A stretch of 64,000 nucleotides of DNA from Sulfurirhabdus autotrophica (lineage in GTDB: Bacteria; Pseudomonadota; Gammaproteobacteria; Burkholderiales; SMCO01). A program made the position numbers and the translations under genes. This document shows positions 36,042 through 44,532 of this stretch, piece after piece. Every line of letters starts with the position of its first letter. The first letter of the stretch is position 1. The DNA is taken from positions 62,001-126,000 of the forward strand of contig NZ_SMCO01000008.1 of NCBI RefSeq assembly GCF_004346685.1, in the 5' to 3' direction. The notes below the pieces were generated by a model, which saw only the letters and a program-made list of their open reading frames with translations, ran no database searches and had not been told where the DNA came from.

Positions 36042-38246
36042 ATGATACAGACTCCCCCACCAATAAATTCCTACCGTAAATACTGGGCAAAACGCTTCGG
36101 CGTTGCCCCTGTACTGCCCATGTCACGTGCCGAAATGGACAAGCTTGGCTGGGATAGCTGCGACATTATTCTCGTCACCGGTGACGCCTATATTGACCAC
36201 CCTAGCTTCGGCATGGCACTGGTAGGAAGACTCCTGGAAGACCAGGGGTTCCGCGTGGGGATCATCAGCCAGCCGGACTGGCAAAGCGCCAAAGCCTTTG
36301 CTGCACTGGGCAAACCCAATCTGTTTTACGGAGTGACGGCCGGCAACATGGATTCCATGGTCAACCGCTACACTTCAGATCGTAAACTGCGTTCAGATGA
36401 CGCCTACACGCCTGATGGTGCAGGCGGTAAGCGCCCTGACAGAACCGTGGTTGTTTACTCTCAGCGCTGCAGGGAAGCGTATGGTGGTGTGCCTGTTATC
36501 ATCGGCGGCATTGAAGCCAGCCTGCGCCGTATTGCCCAGTATGATTACTGGTCAGACAAAGTACGCCGCTCAGTACTGCCGGATTCCAAAGCGGACATGC
36601 TGCTTTTCGGCAATGCAGAACGCGCCCTGGTAGAAGTAGCGCACAGATTGGCCCGTGGCGAAGCCATTTCAGATATAAAAGATGTGCGCGGCACCGCAAT
36701 CATGCGCAACGAAGTACCGGAAGGCTGGAGCGAAATCGACTCCAGTCACCTGGACACTCCCGGCCCTGTTGCGCCTAAGCTCAATCCCTATGACTGGGAT
36801 GAAAACAAAAAAGATAAAGCCTGCGATCAGGATAATCCAAAGCCGCCAGCAGAAAGCAATGTGCTGCCGCTACAGTTCCAGCACCGCAAGGTAATGAAGC
36901 TGGACCGCGCAACCAGCGTTATCCGCCTGCCATCTTACGAGCAGGTCGGTGAAGATCCGGTGCTCTACGCCCATGCTTCACGTATTCTGCATACGGAATC
37001 CAATCCGGGTAACGCGCGTGCATTAGTGCAAAAACACGGCAAACGCGATGTATGGATCAACCCGCCACCCATTCCGCTGACCACACCTGAGATGGACCAT
37101 GTCTATGGTCTGCCTTACAACCGCCTGCCGCATCCGTCTTACGGCAATGCCAAAATTCCCGCATATGAGATGATCCGGTTTTCGATCAACATCATGCGCG
37201 GCTGTTTTGGCGGGTGTACCTTTTGCTCTATTACAGAACATGAAGGGCGTATTATCCAGAGCCGGTCAGAAGAATCCGTTTTAACCGAAATTGAAGAAAT
37301 CCGCGACAAAGTACCGGGTTTCACCGGCATTATTTCTGATTTGGGCGGCCCTACCGCCAATATGTATCGCCTCGCTTGCAAAAGCCCCAAAATCGAATCC
37401 GCCTGCCGATTATTATCCTGCGTCTTTCCGGAAGTCTGCAGTAATCTGGGCACCGATCACGCTCCGTTGATTCAACTCTACCGCAAAGCCAGAGCGATTC
37501 CTGGCATCAAGAAGATTCTGATCAGTTCAGGCCTGCGATATGACTTGGCTGTACTCAATCCAGAATACGTTAAAGAACTGGTCACACACCATGTGGGCGG
37601 CTATCTCAAGATTGCACCGGAACACATTGAGGAAGGCCCACTTTCCAAGATGATGAAACCGGGTATTGGTGCGTATAACAAATTTAAAGAGTTATTTGAA
37701 AAATACTCGAAAGAAGCAGGTAAAGAGCAATATTTAATTCCCTATTTCATCGCAGCCCACCCCGGCACCACAGATGAAGACATGCTGAATCTTGCGCTAT
37801 GGCTTAAAAAGAACAGCTTCCGCCTGGATCAGGTACAAAACTTTCTGCCCTCTCCAATGGCGCTGGCAACGGCCATGTACTATTCAGGCAAGAATCCGCT
37901 ATGCAAAGTCACTAGAGATAGCGAAGCCGTCAAGAGCCCTAAATCAGCCACAACACGCAGACTGCATAAAGCTTTTTTGCGGTATCACGACCCCAACAAC
38001 TGGCCACTCATCCGCGATGCGCTCAAAAACATGGGCCGCAGCGATTTGATCGGCAATGGCAAACAACACCTCGTACCCCACTGGCAACCAATGGGAACAG
38101 GCCTGGCACACGAAGGTGCCCGACGCCCCGGAGCAGATGCGACGCGCCGCACCCCACACCCGGCAACAACAAGAACCATTACCCCCACGCGCAAAGCCCC
38201 CACCAGGACTTCAGGGAAGCGCAAAGCCGAAGGACGAGGACGTTAA
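36042..38246 (+). CDS. ygiQ: YgiQ-family radical SAM protein
   Basis: A 734-residue protein with an N-terminal UPF0313 domain ([30 protein letters not shown], outlined) and the radical SAM cluster motif CFGGCTFC (Cys-x3-Cys-x2-Cys) in [38 protein letters not shown] and [16 protein letters not shown] are family hallmarks. The C-terminus is basic and low complexity ([21 protein letters not shown]). The reaction is not known. The stop TAA is directly followed by the ATG of the next small gene. Confidence 0.96.
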   Translation: MIQTPPPINSYRKYWAKRFGVAPVLPMSRAEMDKLGWDSCDIILVTGDAYIDHPSFGMALVGRLLEDQGFRVGIISQPDWQSAKAFAALGKPNLFYGVTAGNMDSMVNRYTSDRKLRSDDAYTPDGAGGKRPDRTVVVYSQRCREAYGGVPVIIGGIEASLRRIAQYDYWSDKVRRSVLPDSKADMLLFGNAERALVEVAHRLARGEAISDIKDVRGTAIMRNEVPEGWSEIDSSHLDTPGPVAPKLNPYDWDENKKDKACDQDNPKPPAESNVLPLQFQHRKVMKLDRATSVIRLPSYEQVGEDPVLYAHASRILHTESNPGNARALVQKHGKRDVWINPPPIPLTTPEMDHVYGLPYNRLPHPSYGNAKIPAYEMIRFSINIMRGCFGGCTFCSITEHEGRIIQSRSEESVLTEIEEIRDKVPGFTGIISDLGGPTANMYRLACKSPKIESACRLLSCVFPEVCSNLGTDHAPLIQLYRKARAIPGIKKILISSGLRYDLAVLNPEYVKELVTHHVGGYLKIAPEHIEEGPLSKMMKPGIGAYNKFKELFEKYSKEAGKEQYLIPYFIAAHPGTTDEDMLNLALWLKKNSFRLDQVQNFLPSPMALATAMYYSGKNPLCKVTRDSEAVKSPKSATTRRLHKAFLRYHDPNNWPLIRDALKNMGRSDLIGNGKQHLVPHWQPMGTGLAHEGARRPGADATRRTPHPATTRTITPTRKAPTRTSGKRKAEGRGR

Positions 38247-38435
38247 ATGGATCAGGCCAGGATCAATCAGTGTATTGAGATAGCGTGCGAGAAGGGATGC
38301 ACAGAAGTGAACGCAATTATCGAAAAACTGGAAACTGGCTTGCCTGTTCCTGAAGCCAGCATGCTGAACGAAGCAGAACAAGAAGTGCTGCTTCAGGAAT
38401 TGAAGTCCATCATGGCAGTATACGAAAGTAAGTAG
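38247..38435 (+). CDS. Small hypothetical protein coupled to ygiQ
   Basis: A 62-residue acidic helical protein (MDQARINQCIEIACEKGCTEV..., ending LKSIMAVYESK). Its ATG follows the ygiQ stop with no gap, so translation is probably coupled. Two Cys lie in the first helix. Several betaproteobacteria seem to carry a short acidic gene of this sort after ygiQ, but this is from memory and no function is known. The composition and spacing support a real gene. Confidence 0.65.
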   Translation: MDQARINQCIEIACEKGCTEVNAIIEKLETGLPVPEASMLNEAEQEVLLQELKSIMAVYESK

Positions 38436-38494
38436 GCTTAATAGGTTTGGCGCTTAAGTTTGATAATGACAAGAGGTGGTTAAATGCATTTTTT

Positions 38495-38788
38495 AACCGC
38501 AGAGGCGCAGAGGCGCGGAGGCGCTGAGAAAGATTGCGTCACCTAGCTAGTTCCCATCTGGAGACGCTATATCCCCTCTCCCCTTGTGGGAGAGGGGAGA
38601 GGGGTTAAATTTCAAGGCGTCACCACCCTCTCCCTGGCCCTCCCCCATCAAAGGGGAGACAAAAATAGATGTTTCCGGATGAGAACTAGCTATTTCTATC
38701 AGAGCGTTTTGGCTTTATCTGTCTCTGGATTGCACTTATTCAGTTTAAAGTACTAGTTGTTCTCTGCGCCTCCGCGCCTCTGCGGTAA
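38495..38788. repeat. Composite nested palindromic repeat
   Basis: Three levels of inverted repeat. Outer: CGCAGAGGCGCAGAGGCGC (from 38498) against GCGCCTCCGCGCCTCTGCGG (to 38785). Middle: AGCTAGTTCCCATCTGG (38545-38561) against CCGGATGAGAACTAGCT (38675-38691), 14-15 of 17 bases matching. Inner: CCCTCTCCCCTTGTGGGAGAGGG (from 38574). It looks as if one mobile palindromic unit was inserted in another. No coding frame. Confidence 0.85.
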
Positions 38789-38827
38789 AGTTTTTAAAAA
38801 AACCATTACCCGCCTGCTAACATTTGC

Positions 38828-39382
38828 CTAATGACTAGCCAGCTTGCCCATCTCTGTCAGGATTGAATAAACCAGCTCACGCCCCTGCACGCTCATCCCT
38901 TTGGCCAACTTATCGGCATCCCGCTCACCGTTCACCAGTTGCCGCATCATCCCGCCCAATTTCGCCATATCCCCACCGGCCTTGACCATTTGCTCAGCCA
39001 TATTCGCCAAAAGCTGCAATGCCTGCGTATCACCCTTGCCTGCTGCATCAATCATGGTGGCCAAGCCTGGTGCAGCCAGACCGGCATCCGGTTTGGCGTT
39101 AGGGTCAGGCAACGTTGCCGGATTTTGAATACCGCGAAGAATCGCTTCAACAATCACGCCATCTTCCTCATCTAACCCCATAGTCAGACTGACATCGCGA
39201 CGTCCATTCAAAATCTGGCGAATAATCATGACAAGATTGCCCCAACCATTCTGGACAGACATTTCAAGTACAGGTTCCAGTTCCGGGAGCATTGCACGGT
39301 TACTGCAAGCCATCACAACGCGCGTAATAAGCGCTGCATGCGCCTGAATAATTTGTTGCTGCCTTGGGGGCAATGCTGACAT
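38828..39382 (-). CDS. Conserved hypothetical protein
   Basis: A 184-residue soluble, helix-rich protein beginning MSALPPRQQQIIQAHAALITRVV. The middle holds a Pro/Ala linker (NPATLPDPNAKPDAGLAAPG), and the C-terminal half has ADMAEQ-like helices with MMRQLVNGERDADKLAKGMS. No signal peptide, membrane segment or catalytic motif. Such proteins are scattered in betaproteobacteria; function unknown. It is a single gene, with its tail facing the composite repeat. Confidence 0.7.
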   Translation of the reverse strand: MSALPPRQQQIIQAHAALITRVVMACSNRAMLPELEPVLEMSVQNGWGNLVMIIRQILNGRRDVSLTMGLDEEDGVIVEAILRGIQNPATLPDPNAKPDAGLAAPGLATMIDAAGKGDTQALQLLANMAEQMVKAGGDMAKLGGMMRQLVNGERDADKLAKGMSVQGRELVYSILTEMGKLASH

Positions 39383-39504
39383 CTTATCGATCTCCAGAAA
39401 TAGGTAAAAGCCGAAAAAGGCATAAGTAATTTATATAATAACAAAACTCAGCAATCAATAAACAACTGTTGCCGATATGAGCAATCTACGCAATACTAGA
39501 TTCC

Positions 39505-39972
39505 ATGAAAAAACTTACCTGCTTATATGTTGTATTAGCCCTGCTTATTGGCGGATGTACAGGCCTGCCAAGCAAAATGGAGCAACCAACCGTCACCATT
39601 TCCAGCATCAACTTGCTACGTGCTACTTTTCTGGAACAAACCTACCAGATGCAGCTACGCATTCAAAATCCAAACGATTTTGCACTGCAGATTGATGGCC
39701 TTTCGTACGAACTGGAAGTCAATGACAAACCCTTTGCCAAAGGCTTAAGCAACAAACCTATTACTGTTCCGCAATATGGTACAGAATTATTAGAGGTGGA
39801 AGGTATCAGCACACTGGCCAGTTTGCTACGCCAGTTTTCCGAAATGGATAAAACCCAAACCAGCATGCATTACCACCTGAAAGGTAAGTTAAACCTGCGC
39901 AATGCTGCAATGCCCATCCCATTTGACTACAAAGGGGAAGTTGCGATACCCACGCGGGAAAAAACATTGTAA
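39505..39972 (+). CDS. LEA type 2 (WHy) domain lipoprotein
   Basis: A 155-residue lipoprotein. MKKLTCLYVVLALLIGGC is a lipoprotein signal with Cys 18. Residues about 30-140 form a LEA_2/WHy-type beta-sandwich: PTVTISSINLLRATFLEQTYQMQLRIQNPNDFALQIDGLSYELEVND (outlined) with the NPNDF signature and LLRQFSE later. WHy proteins are linked to desiccation and cold stress and to envelope proteins in bacteria. Start and length are normal. Confidence 0.88.
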   Translation: MKKLTCLYVVLALLIGGCTGLPSKMEQPTVTISSINLLRATFLEQTYQMQLRIQNPNDFALQIDGLSYELEVNDKPFAKGLSNKPITVPQYGTELLEVEGISTLASLLRQFSEMDKTQTSMHYHLKGKLNLRNAAMPIPFDYKGEVAIPTREKTL

Positions 39973-40291
39973 ATGTTTAAAGTTTGTCGAAAAAGTGCAA
40001 TGCCTTTATAAAAAATAATGGGACTTGCATGATCATACCAATGAAATCAATGAAAGTTATATTGCAAGTTTTTTCCTCTGAATACACAAAGCATCCATCC
40101 CCTGCAATAAGTGAGATGACAAGAATGTGGTGGTTGGTTGAAAGTCCAGAATATGATGCCTAATATGTACCAAAATATGACGTTATTGTATATATCACAT
40201 TGTTATATGACAAAAAGTTATCTTATTTATGGAAGTATCAGACGTCAATTAGGACGCCTAATAAATGTTAGAACTCTCAAAGGAGACAAGT
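39973..40291. other. Intergenic stretch, possible terminator
   Basis: About 320 bases. ACTTGCA and TGCAAGT arms with a long loop (40023-40070) and six T after the right arm may end the LEA_2 transcript. The remainder is AT-rich and probably carries the promoter of the small gene at 40292; no other gene was seen. Confidence 0.4.
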
Positions 40292-40494
40292 ATGACCTCT
40301 ACTAGGCAATCATTCACCACACAAGGGCAGTGCCCAGTTATTGGTCGTCCTGTTTCATTGAGCGGCATTCGAGTGTCATTGATCGGTTCCACCGCAATCG
40401 CAGAAAAAACTGTTCAAATGCAGTGAAGTGCCTCGAAGCAAACGGCAATCTTGAGCGCATCCAAGGGTGCTTGCTCCACAATTTCAACGGGTGA
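40292..40494 (+). pseudogene. Small Cys-containing protein gene, frameshifted at an A6 run
   Basis: An AAGGAGACA site precedes the ATG. The first frame gives 44 residues (MTSTRQSFTTQGQCPVIG, then SLSGIRVSLIGSTAIAEK) and stops at TGA 40424. Moving one base back at the run of six A (40404-40409) opens a second frame, NCSNAVKCLEANG then CLLHNFNG, ending at 40492-40494. Joined, the two parts give a 67-residue protein with four evenly placed Cys, one of them in CPVIG, that reads as a single domain. A single missing A or programmed slippage would explain it. Confidence 0.6.
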
Positions 40495-40498
40495 GCAT

Positions 40499-40750
40499 AT
40501 GTCAGGGGAACCAATCAAACTCACCAAACTTCAACGCGAAGTCCTTGAAGCATTGAAGTCAGGTAAGCTAATCACGCACGACGACCACAACATGCCGTGG
40601 CTCGGTGAACACGCCCTTCAATCACAAACCAGATATTTCCTCACCGAAAACCGTCTCATCACACGTCAAGACAAAACACGCTCCATAGAGGCGAAAGGCA
40701 ATGGGTTCATTATTTCGCCAAAGGGTCTGGCACTGATTAACGCGTCGTAG
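40499..40750 (+). CDS. Small hypothetical winged-helix-like protein
   Basis: An 83-residue basic protein starting MSGEPIKLTKLQREVLEALKSGK and ending in NGFIISPKGLALINAS. The helix pattern (LQREVLEALKSG, LGEHALQSQTRYFLTENRLI, then a two-strand end) is like a small winged-helix DNA-binding domain. It starts four bases after the end of the frameshifted upstream frame, so the two were probably one operon. GTG-ATG context is weak. No family recognised. Confidence 0.6.
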   Translation: MSGEPIKLTKLQREVLEALKSGKLITHDDHNMPWLGEHALQSQTRYFLTENRLITRQDKTRSIEAKGNGFIISPKGLALINAS

Positions 40751-40836
40751 TCCATGATCATTACACGAGGCCCAACCCATCAATCCACGTAAGAGGCAAA
40801 GATCGTCGTGGAAAAACCAGTATTGAAGCTGCACCT

Positions 40837-40925
40837 GAACGTAAAGAGGGCAATACCATTCGATCATCTCCGCACGCAAAGCTACAAAAAATGAAATCCA
40901 GTACTACTCTGGTGAGAAGCCATGA
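40837..40925 (+). pseudogene. C-terminal remnant of a BrnT-type toxin
   Basis: The end of a BrnT-like toxin is readable: ERKEGNTIR in one frame, then, after loss of one base at about 40862, IISARKATKNEIQYYSGEKP in the next frame, closing with a TGA that overlaps the antitoxin ATG (ATGA), as in intact BrnTA operons. RIISARKATK is the BrnT C-terminal signature. The N-terminal two-thirds is not recognisable upstream. Confidence 0.7.
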
Positions 40926-41146
40926 AAACTGAATATGATCTTTCTAAAATAAAGTCTCGCAAAAATCCCTATGCCGCAAAACTAAAAAAATCAGTCACTA
41001 TGCGCCTGAGCGAAGATGTAATTGGCTACTTTAAGCAAATGGCCGAAGAGGCGGGGGCACCCTATCAGAGCCTTATCAATTTATATCTTCGTGATTGCGT
41101 TGCATATCACAGGAAAATTGATATTACGTGGCAAGAAACGCCTTAA
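40922..41146 (+). CDS. BrnA-type (CopG-like) antitoxin
   Basis: A 74-residue protein: DLSKIKSRKNPYAAKLKKSVTMRLSEDVIGYFKQMAEEAGAPYQSLINLYLRDC. The ribbon strand KKSVTMRLSE and helix pair are a CopG/ribbon-helix-helix DNA-binding domain as in BrnA, which binds the BrnT toxin and represses its own operon. The cognate toxin next to it is reduced to a fragment, so this antitoxin is an orphan. An antitoxin kept alone can still protect against the same toxin from incoming plasmids. Confidence 0.83.
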   Translation: MKTEYDLSKIKSRKNPYAAKLKKSVTMRLSEDVIGYFKQMAEEAGAPYQSLINLYLRDCVAYHRKIDITWQETP

Positions 41147-41237
41147 CTAATAAGTTCAGTACGTGCGTAGCCACGTTCTGAACTGTACTCAAGGCCTATC
41201 CAGCGCATCATCTGTAAATATTTTATATGATATCCCT

Positions 41238-41717
41238 ATGTTTGAAATAGTCAGAGCAGATCTAAATAATCATATCCATGCAGAAGCGCTCATACACTTG
41301 ATGCGAGAATATGCCTTGGATCCAATGGGGGGAGGCAAGGATTTATCAGCATTTGCAATAGACAACTTGGCTTCTTTTCTCAACAACAGGAATGATGCCC
41401 ATGTGATCTTTGCTTTCCATAACAATGAAGCTATAGGACTGGTTACTTGTATGGAAGGATTTTCAACATTTGCTTGCAAACCCTTACTAAACATTCACGA
41501 TGCCATAGTTAAAACTGCATATCGAGGTCAAAGGGTTTTGAAAACTTTACTTCTCGAAGCTGAGAAGATTGCCATTGAAAAAGGTTGTTGCAAAATGACC
41601 CTGGAAGTATTGGAAGGCAATATTCCCGCTCGATCAGCCTATGTAAAGTTTGGTTTCCATGGGTATGAACTAGACCCCAAAATGGGTAAGGCGCAATTTT
41701 GGGAGAAACGATTATAG
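41238..41717 (+). CDS. GNAT-family N-acetyltransferase
   Basis: A 159-residue enzyme. The acetyl-CoA binding motif is in IVKTAYRGQRVLKTLLLEAEKIAIEKGC (outlined); LEVLEGNIPARSAYVKFGFHGYE gives the C-terminal signature. The start ATG 41238 puts the N-terminal strand (MFEIVRADLNNHIHAEALIHL) in place; the upstream 25-codon extension is not family-like. Substrate unknown; small single-domain GNATs act on amines of antibiotics, polyamines or proteins. It stands alone in an accessory-looking region. Confidence 0.87.
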   Translation: MFEIVRADLNNHIHAEALIHLMREYALDPMGGGKDLSAFAIDNLASFLNNRNDAHVIFAFHNNEAIGLVTCMEGFSTFACKPLLNIHDAIVKTAYRGQRVLKTLLLEAEKIAIEKGCCKMTLEVLEGNIPARSAYVKFGFHGYELDPKMGKAQFWEKRL

Positions 41718-41851
41718 CAATTCATTTGATGAAAGCGCACCTACTATCCTATTGCATCGTAAAACCCTACTTCAGCTTTGACAGATTCATCTATTGCCTA
41801 CCAACCATCAAAAACGTTACGCTTTTAAAAAGCATAATATAAAGGTGACCC

Positions 41852-42334
41852 ATGGCCCCATTAAAATTCGAAAGTAATTCTGGAAAGCAAACAGCACTTT
41901 CGCTGATGAGTATTATTGCTGGCGTAACCTTGGCAATGGGCTTCCGTCACTTCGATGGACCAGGCATGACAAGCAACCTTGCGGGATTTTTATTGGGGCT
42001 GCTCTTGTTGTTCATTGGCATTGCTGCCTTTTTAGTCAGTGGTAAGCAAAAAATCGTCATTGATCCCCAAGCTCGGCATATCGCTATCGAAGACACCACC
42101 CGGTTCAGAACAAACAAAAGAACGATTTTTTTCAACGACATTGTTGATACCGGCATTGGTTTTCTCGGAAAAAAATCGAATTTTGTCAGTTACTATTACA
42201 TCAATCTCCACCTCAAAAATGGAGAAATATATCCACTGTTTTCACCCGGACGTTTCTTTGACGGAAGTTCGGATAGATCGATTATGGAAACCCGGCGACA
42301 GCAGCTTGAAGAACTCATTAAAAATAAACAGTAA
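41852..42334 (+). CDS. Small membrane protein
   Basis: A 160-residue protein with two membrane segments (ALSLMSIIAGVTLAMGF about 14-30 and LAGFLLGLLLLFIGIAAFLV about 44-64), then a cytoplasmic beta-rich part (KIVIDPQARHIAIEDTTRF, YYINLHLKNGEIYPLF). This two-TM-plus-PH-like-strand layout is common in small conserved proteins of unknown role. AGGTGACC stands before the ATG. No link to its neighbours is visible. Confidence 0.65.
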   Translation: MAPLKFESNSGKQTALSLMSIIAGVTLAMGFRHFDGPGMTSNLAGFLLGLLLLFIGIAAFLVSGKQKIVIDPQARHIAIEDTTRFRTNKRTIFFNDIVDTGIGFLGKKSNFVSYYYINLHLKNGEIYPLFSPGRFFDGSSDRSIMETRRQQLEELIKNKQ

Positions 42335-42477
42335 ATTCAGTGCTGTGTGCTGCATACAGACTGATAAATTTTATTTTGGAATGCTTTATACATTGCGTAC
42401 CCAATATTGCACACTTTCACGAAGCTACCAGTGATTAGAATATTTAAGATCAACACCTATAGCTATCGAGGCACTAC

Positions 42478-43455
42478 ATGATTGTTCCACAATATTGGGC
42501 TGAGAGCCGTACTAAGCATCGGAAACAGGGAAAGCAAATCACTGCGCATCGTTTTGGCTGGTCTGACACCAGCCAGGAAGAAGCTCAGGCCAACGCAGAT
42601 AGCCGTGCACAAGAAGCACTCAAAAGATTAATCTCCGGTGAAAAATTAGTTCGCAGAGAACCGAAAACTCCCTACAACGGAGCTGAAGGCGTACCGATTC
42701 GTGAAGAGATTGTCAGCCGTCACGGCGAGACCATTATTACAAGAAACGCATACGGTGCAAGATGCCTGAACACGCCTGACGTGTTTTTTGCCGATATTGA
42801 TTTTCAAAATAAACCGTCAACGCGGTCTACATTAAATGTTTATACAATTCTGCTAGGTGCTGCAGCGGTTATCTGGTGGTTTACACAATCCAAAGTGCTT
42901 GGCATTTCCCTGCTGGTTTCTGCAATTTTATTCAGCAGTTATATCTCCAATGCTTTTTACCGAGCGATGCTACTGGCAAAGGGTGGTGCGGAGCGTGTTG
43001 CACGCAATCGCATAAGCCATTTTTTAGAACAACACCCAGCATGGAACATGCGTGTTTATCGCACCCCGGCAGGCATGCGCGTGATGGCTACCCATCAAAC
43101 TTTTAATCCTGGCGATCCTGCCGTAACAGCATGTTTTAATGCGTTGGGCACTGATCCTATTTATATGGCGATGTGTCTGAATCAGCAATGCTTTCGTGCG
43201 CGCGTCAGCGCAAAACCTTGGCGCATAGGCGTCGATCAGCACATAAAACCCCGCCCGGGAACATGGCCTGTCACCCCAGAGCGTTTGCCAGATAGAAACG
43301 CCTGGATCCAAACATACGAAACTGCGGCCGAGTCGTTTGCCGCTTGCACCCTGATTGAAACGATAGGCAGTGGCGTCACGCATCCTGACGCAAAACTCGT
43401 GCAGGAGTTACACGACAAACTATGCAAGGCAACCAGTCAATTGCCCATCGCTTGA
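42478..43455 (+). CDS. Conserved hypothetical transmembrane protein
   Basis: A 325-residue protein. The first part is cytosolic and basic (MIVPQYWAESRTKHRKQGKQIT), with a segment RNAYGARCLNTPDVFFADID (about 103-122) that looks conserved. Two membrane segments follow (about 138-152 and 157-175, YTILLGAAAVIWWFT and LGISLLVSAILFSSYIS), then a C-terminal cytosolic domain. I have seen similar proteins in proteobacterial genomes without a known role. It is followed by a 374-base gap that carries the promoter of the DUF2589 cassette. Confidence 0.7.
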   Translation: MIVPQYWAESRTKHRKQGKQITAHRFGWSDTSQEEAQANADSRAQEALKRLISGEKLVRREPKTPYNGAEGVPIREEIVSRHGETIITRNAYGARCLNTPDVFFADIDFQNKPSTRSTLNVYTILLGAAAVIWWFTQSKVLGISLLVSAILFSSYISNAFYRAMLLAKGGAERVARNRISHFLEQHPAWNMRVYRTPAGMRVMATHQTFNPGDPAVTACFNALGTDPIYMAMCLNQQCFRARVSAKPWRIGVDQHIKPRPGTWPVTPERLPDRNAWIQTYETAAESFAACTLIETIGSGVTHPDAKLVQELHDKLCKATSQLPIA

Positions 43456-43715
43456 GCATTGCACAAATGAACATTAATAGCAGGTTATTTCACCAGATAA
43501 ACACGCGTATATCACACGATAATCAGATGCACTTTCAATGACAATTACTTAAAGAGCAATGCACATTACGAAAATTTAATGTGACGCGGGATATGACTTT
43601 CAAGTCTTTTGCACTTTTACTACAGATCTTCTCTTATCCCAGCAATACCGCCAAAATCAGAAAATTCAAGGCATACCGAGCCTGTCTTAATTAATCAAAA
43701 CTTTTACAACTTGTC

Positions 43716-43743
43716 TTGACAGTCGTTTTCGCTGAACTATATT
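43716..43743 (+). promoter_or_regulatory. Sigma70-type promoter of the DUF2589 cassette
   Basis: TTGACA (43716-43721) and TATATT (43738-43743) with a 16-base spacer. The start should fall near 43750, about 80 bases before the ATG at 43831, leaving a short leader with an imperfect palindrome (GATGAATCAG/GACTCATC). The rest of the 43,456-43,830 gap holds no gene. Confidence 0.7.
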
Positions 43744-43830
43744 GATTTTTAGATGAATCAGACGACTCATCCAATGAGGCACGAACATTCCGTGGCGTCT
43801 TAACTTTCAATTTTTTTGGAGGACGAAACA

Positions 43831-44487
43831 ATGCCAAGTCCAGGACAAGAATTATCCAGTATCGACTTCGAATCGATGATAGGCGGGCCTTTAGTCGCGG
43901 TAATCAACGCGCAAGCCTAGGCAGCAATGTCAACCGTCAATTTTATTAAAGAAGTTGGTTTTAAAAAGCCCAGTGCAGAGCAAGATGCAGGCGGCGACAC
44001 ATCTACAGAAGAGCCGATATACGTCAGTTTCAAATACCCTAAAGAACTGAGTCCGTACGTCCCGGCTGTTCCGGCAAATCCATCTGCAACGCCACCGGTT
44101 GCGGCTTCTCCTGCAGTACCGGCCGTTTATGAGACTCAGGAGTTAAAAGTACCTATCCTGACGATTTTACCGATTCCATTTATTCGTATTGAGTTGGCAA
44201 CTGTAGATTTCAACGCAAAAATCAATTCGATTGAGTACCGTAAAACCAATACTGATCTCAAGGTTAACGCATCACTGGAAGCAAAAGCCGGTTGGCTTTG
44301 GGGCTCTGCAAAACTCAAGGTATCAACCTCTTTCCAACGCACGACCCAGGAAGGAAACTCTGTCAATCGCACCTACTCTATGGCAGTCCATGTAAAGGCT
44401 GTACAAGATGAAATGCCTGCGGGTATGGAGAAGATGCTGGGAATACTGGAAAGCGCGATCACTTCTACTCCGGTAGCAGCGGCATAA
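43831..44487 (+). CDS. DUF2589 domain-containing protein with an in-frame amber codon
   Basis: A GGAGG site precedes the ATG 43831. The frame gives MPSPGQELSSIDFESMIGGP and VAVINAQA, then TAG (43918-43920, codon 30), then in the same frame AAMSTVNFIKEVGFK and the rest to 44487. DUF2589 proteins, as I recall, read NAQAQAAMSTVNFIK here, so a Gln codon CAG has become TAG. ATG 43927 lies six bases after the amber, so re-initiation could give a 186-residue shortened protein. VPILTILPIPFIRIE and VQDEMPAGMEKMLGILE are the DUF2589 signature. First gene of a four-gene cassette; function unknown. Confidence 0.8.
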
Positions 44488-44532
44488 AGTTTGTTTGCTT
44501 AATTAATCGATTTTAAGGCCTGTGGAGTAGTC

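Noticed and set aside
38495-38788. CRISPR array suggested by repeated GGCGC units
   Set aside because: The units are inverted arms with short internal repeats, not evenly spaced direct repeats with unique spacers, and no cas gene is near.
40403-40410. Canonical programmed -1 frameshift site A-AAA-AAC
   Set aside because: The run is present, but in the reading register of the first frame the codons are GAA-AAA-ACT, so the heptamer is out of phase; a deleted A is simpler.
19521-43920. Complete recoding of TAG as a sense codon
   Set aside because: TAG serves as the natural end of several intact genes here, for example at 14093-14095, 25706-25708 and 41715-41717.
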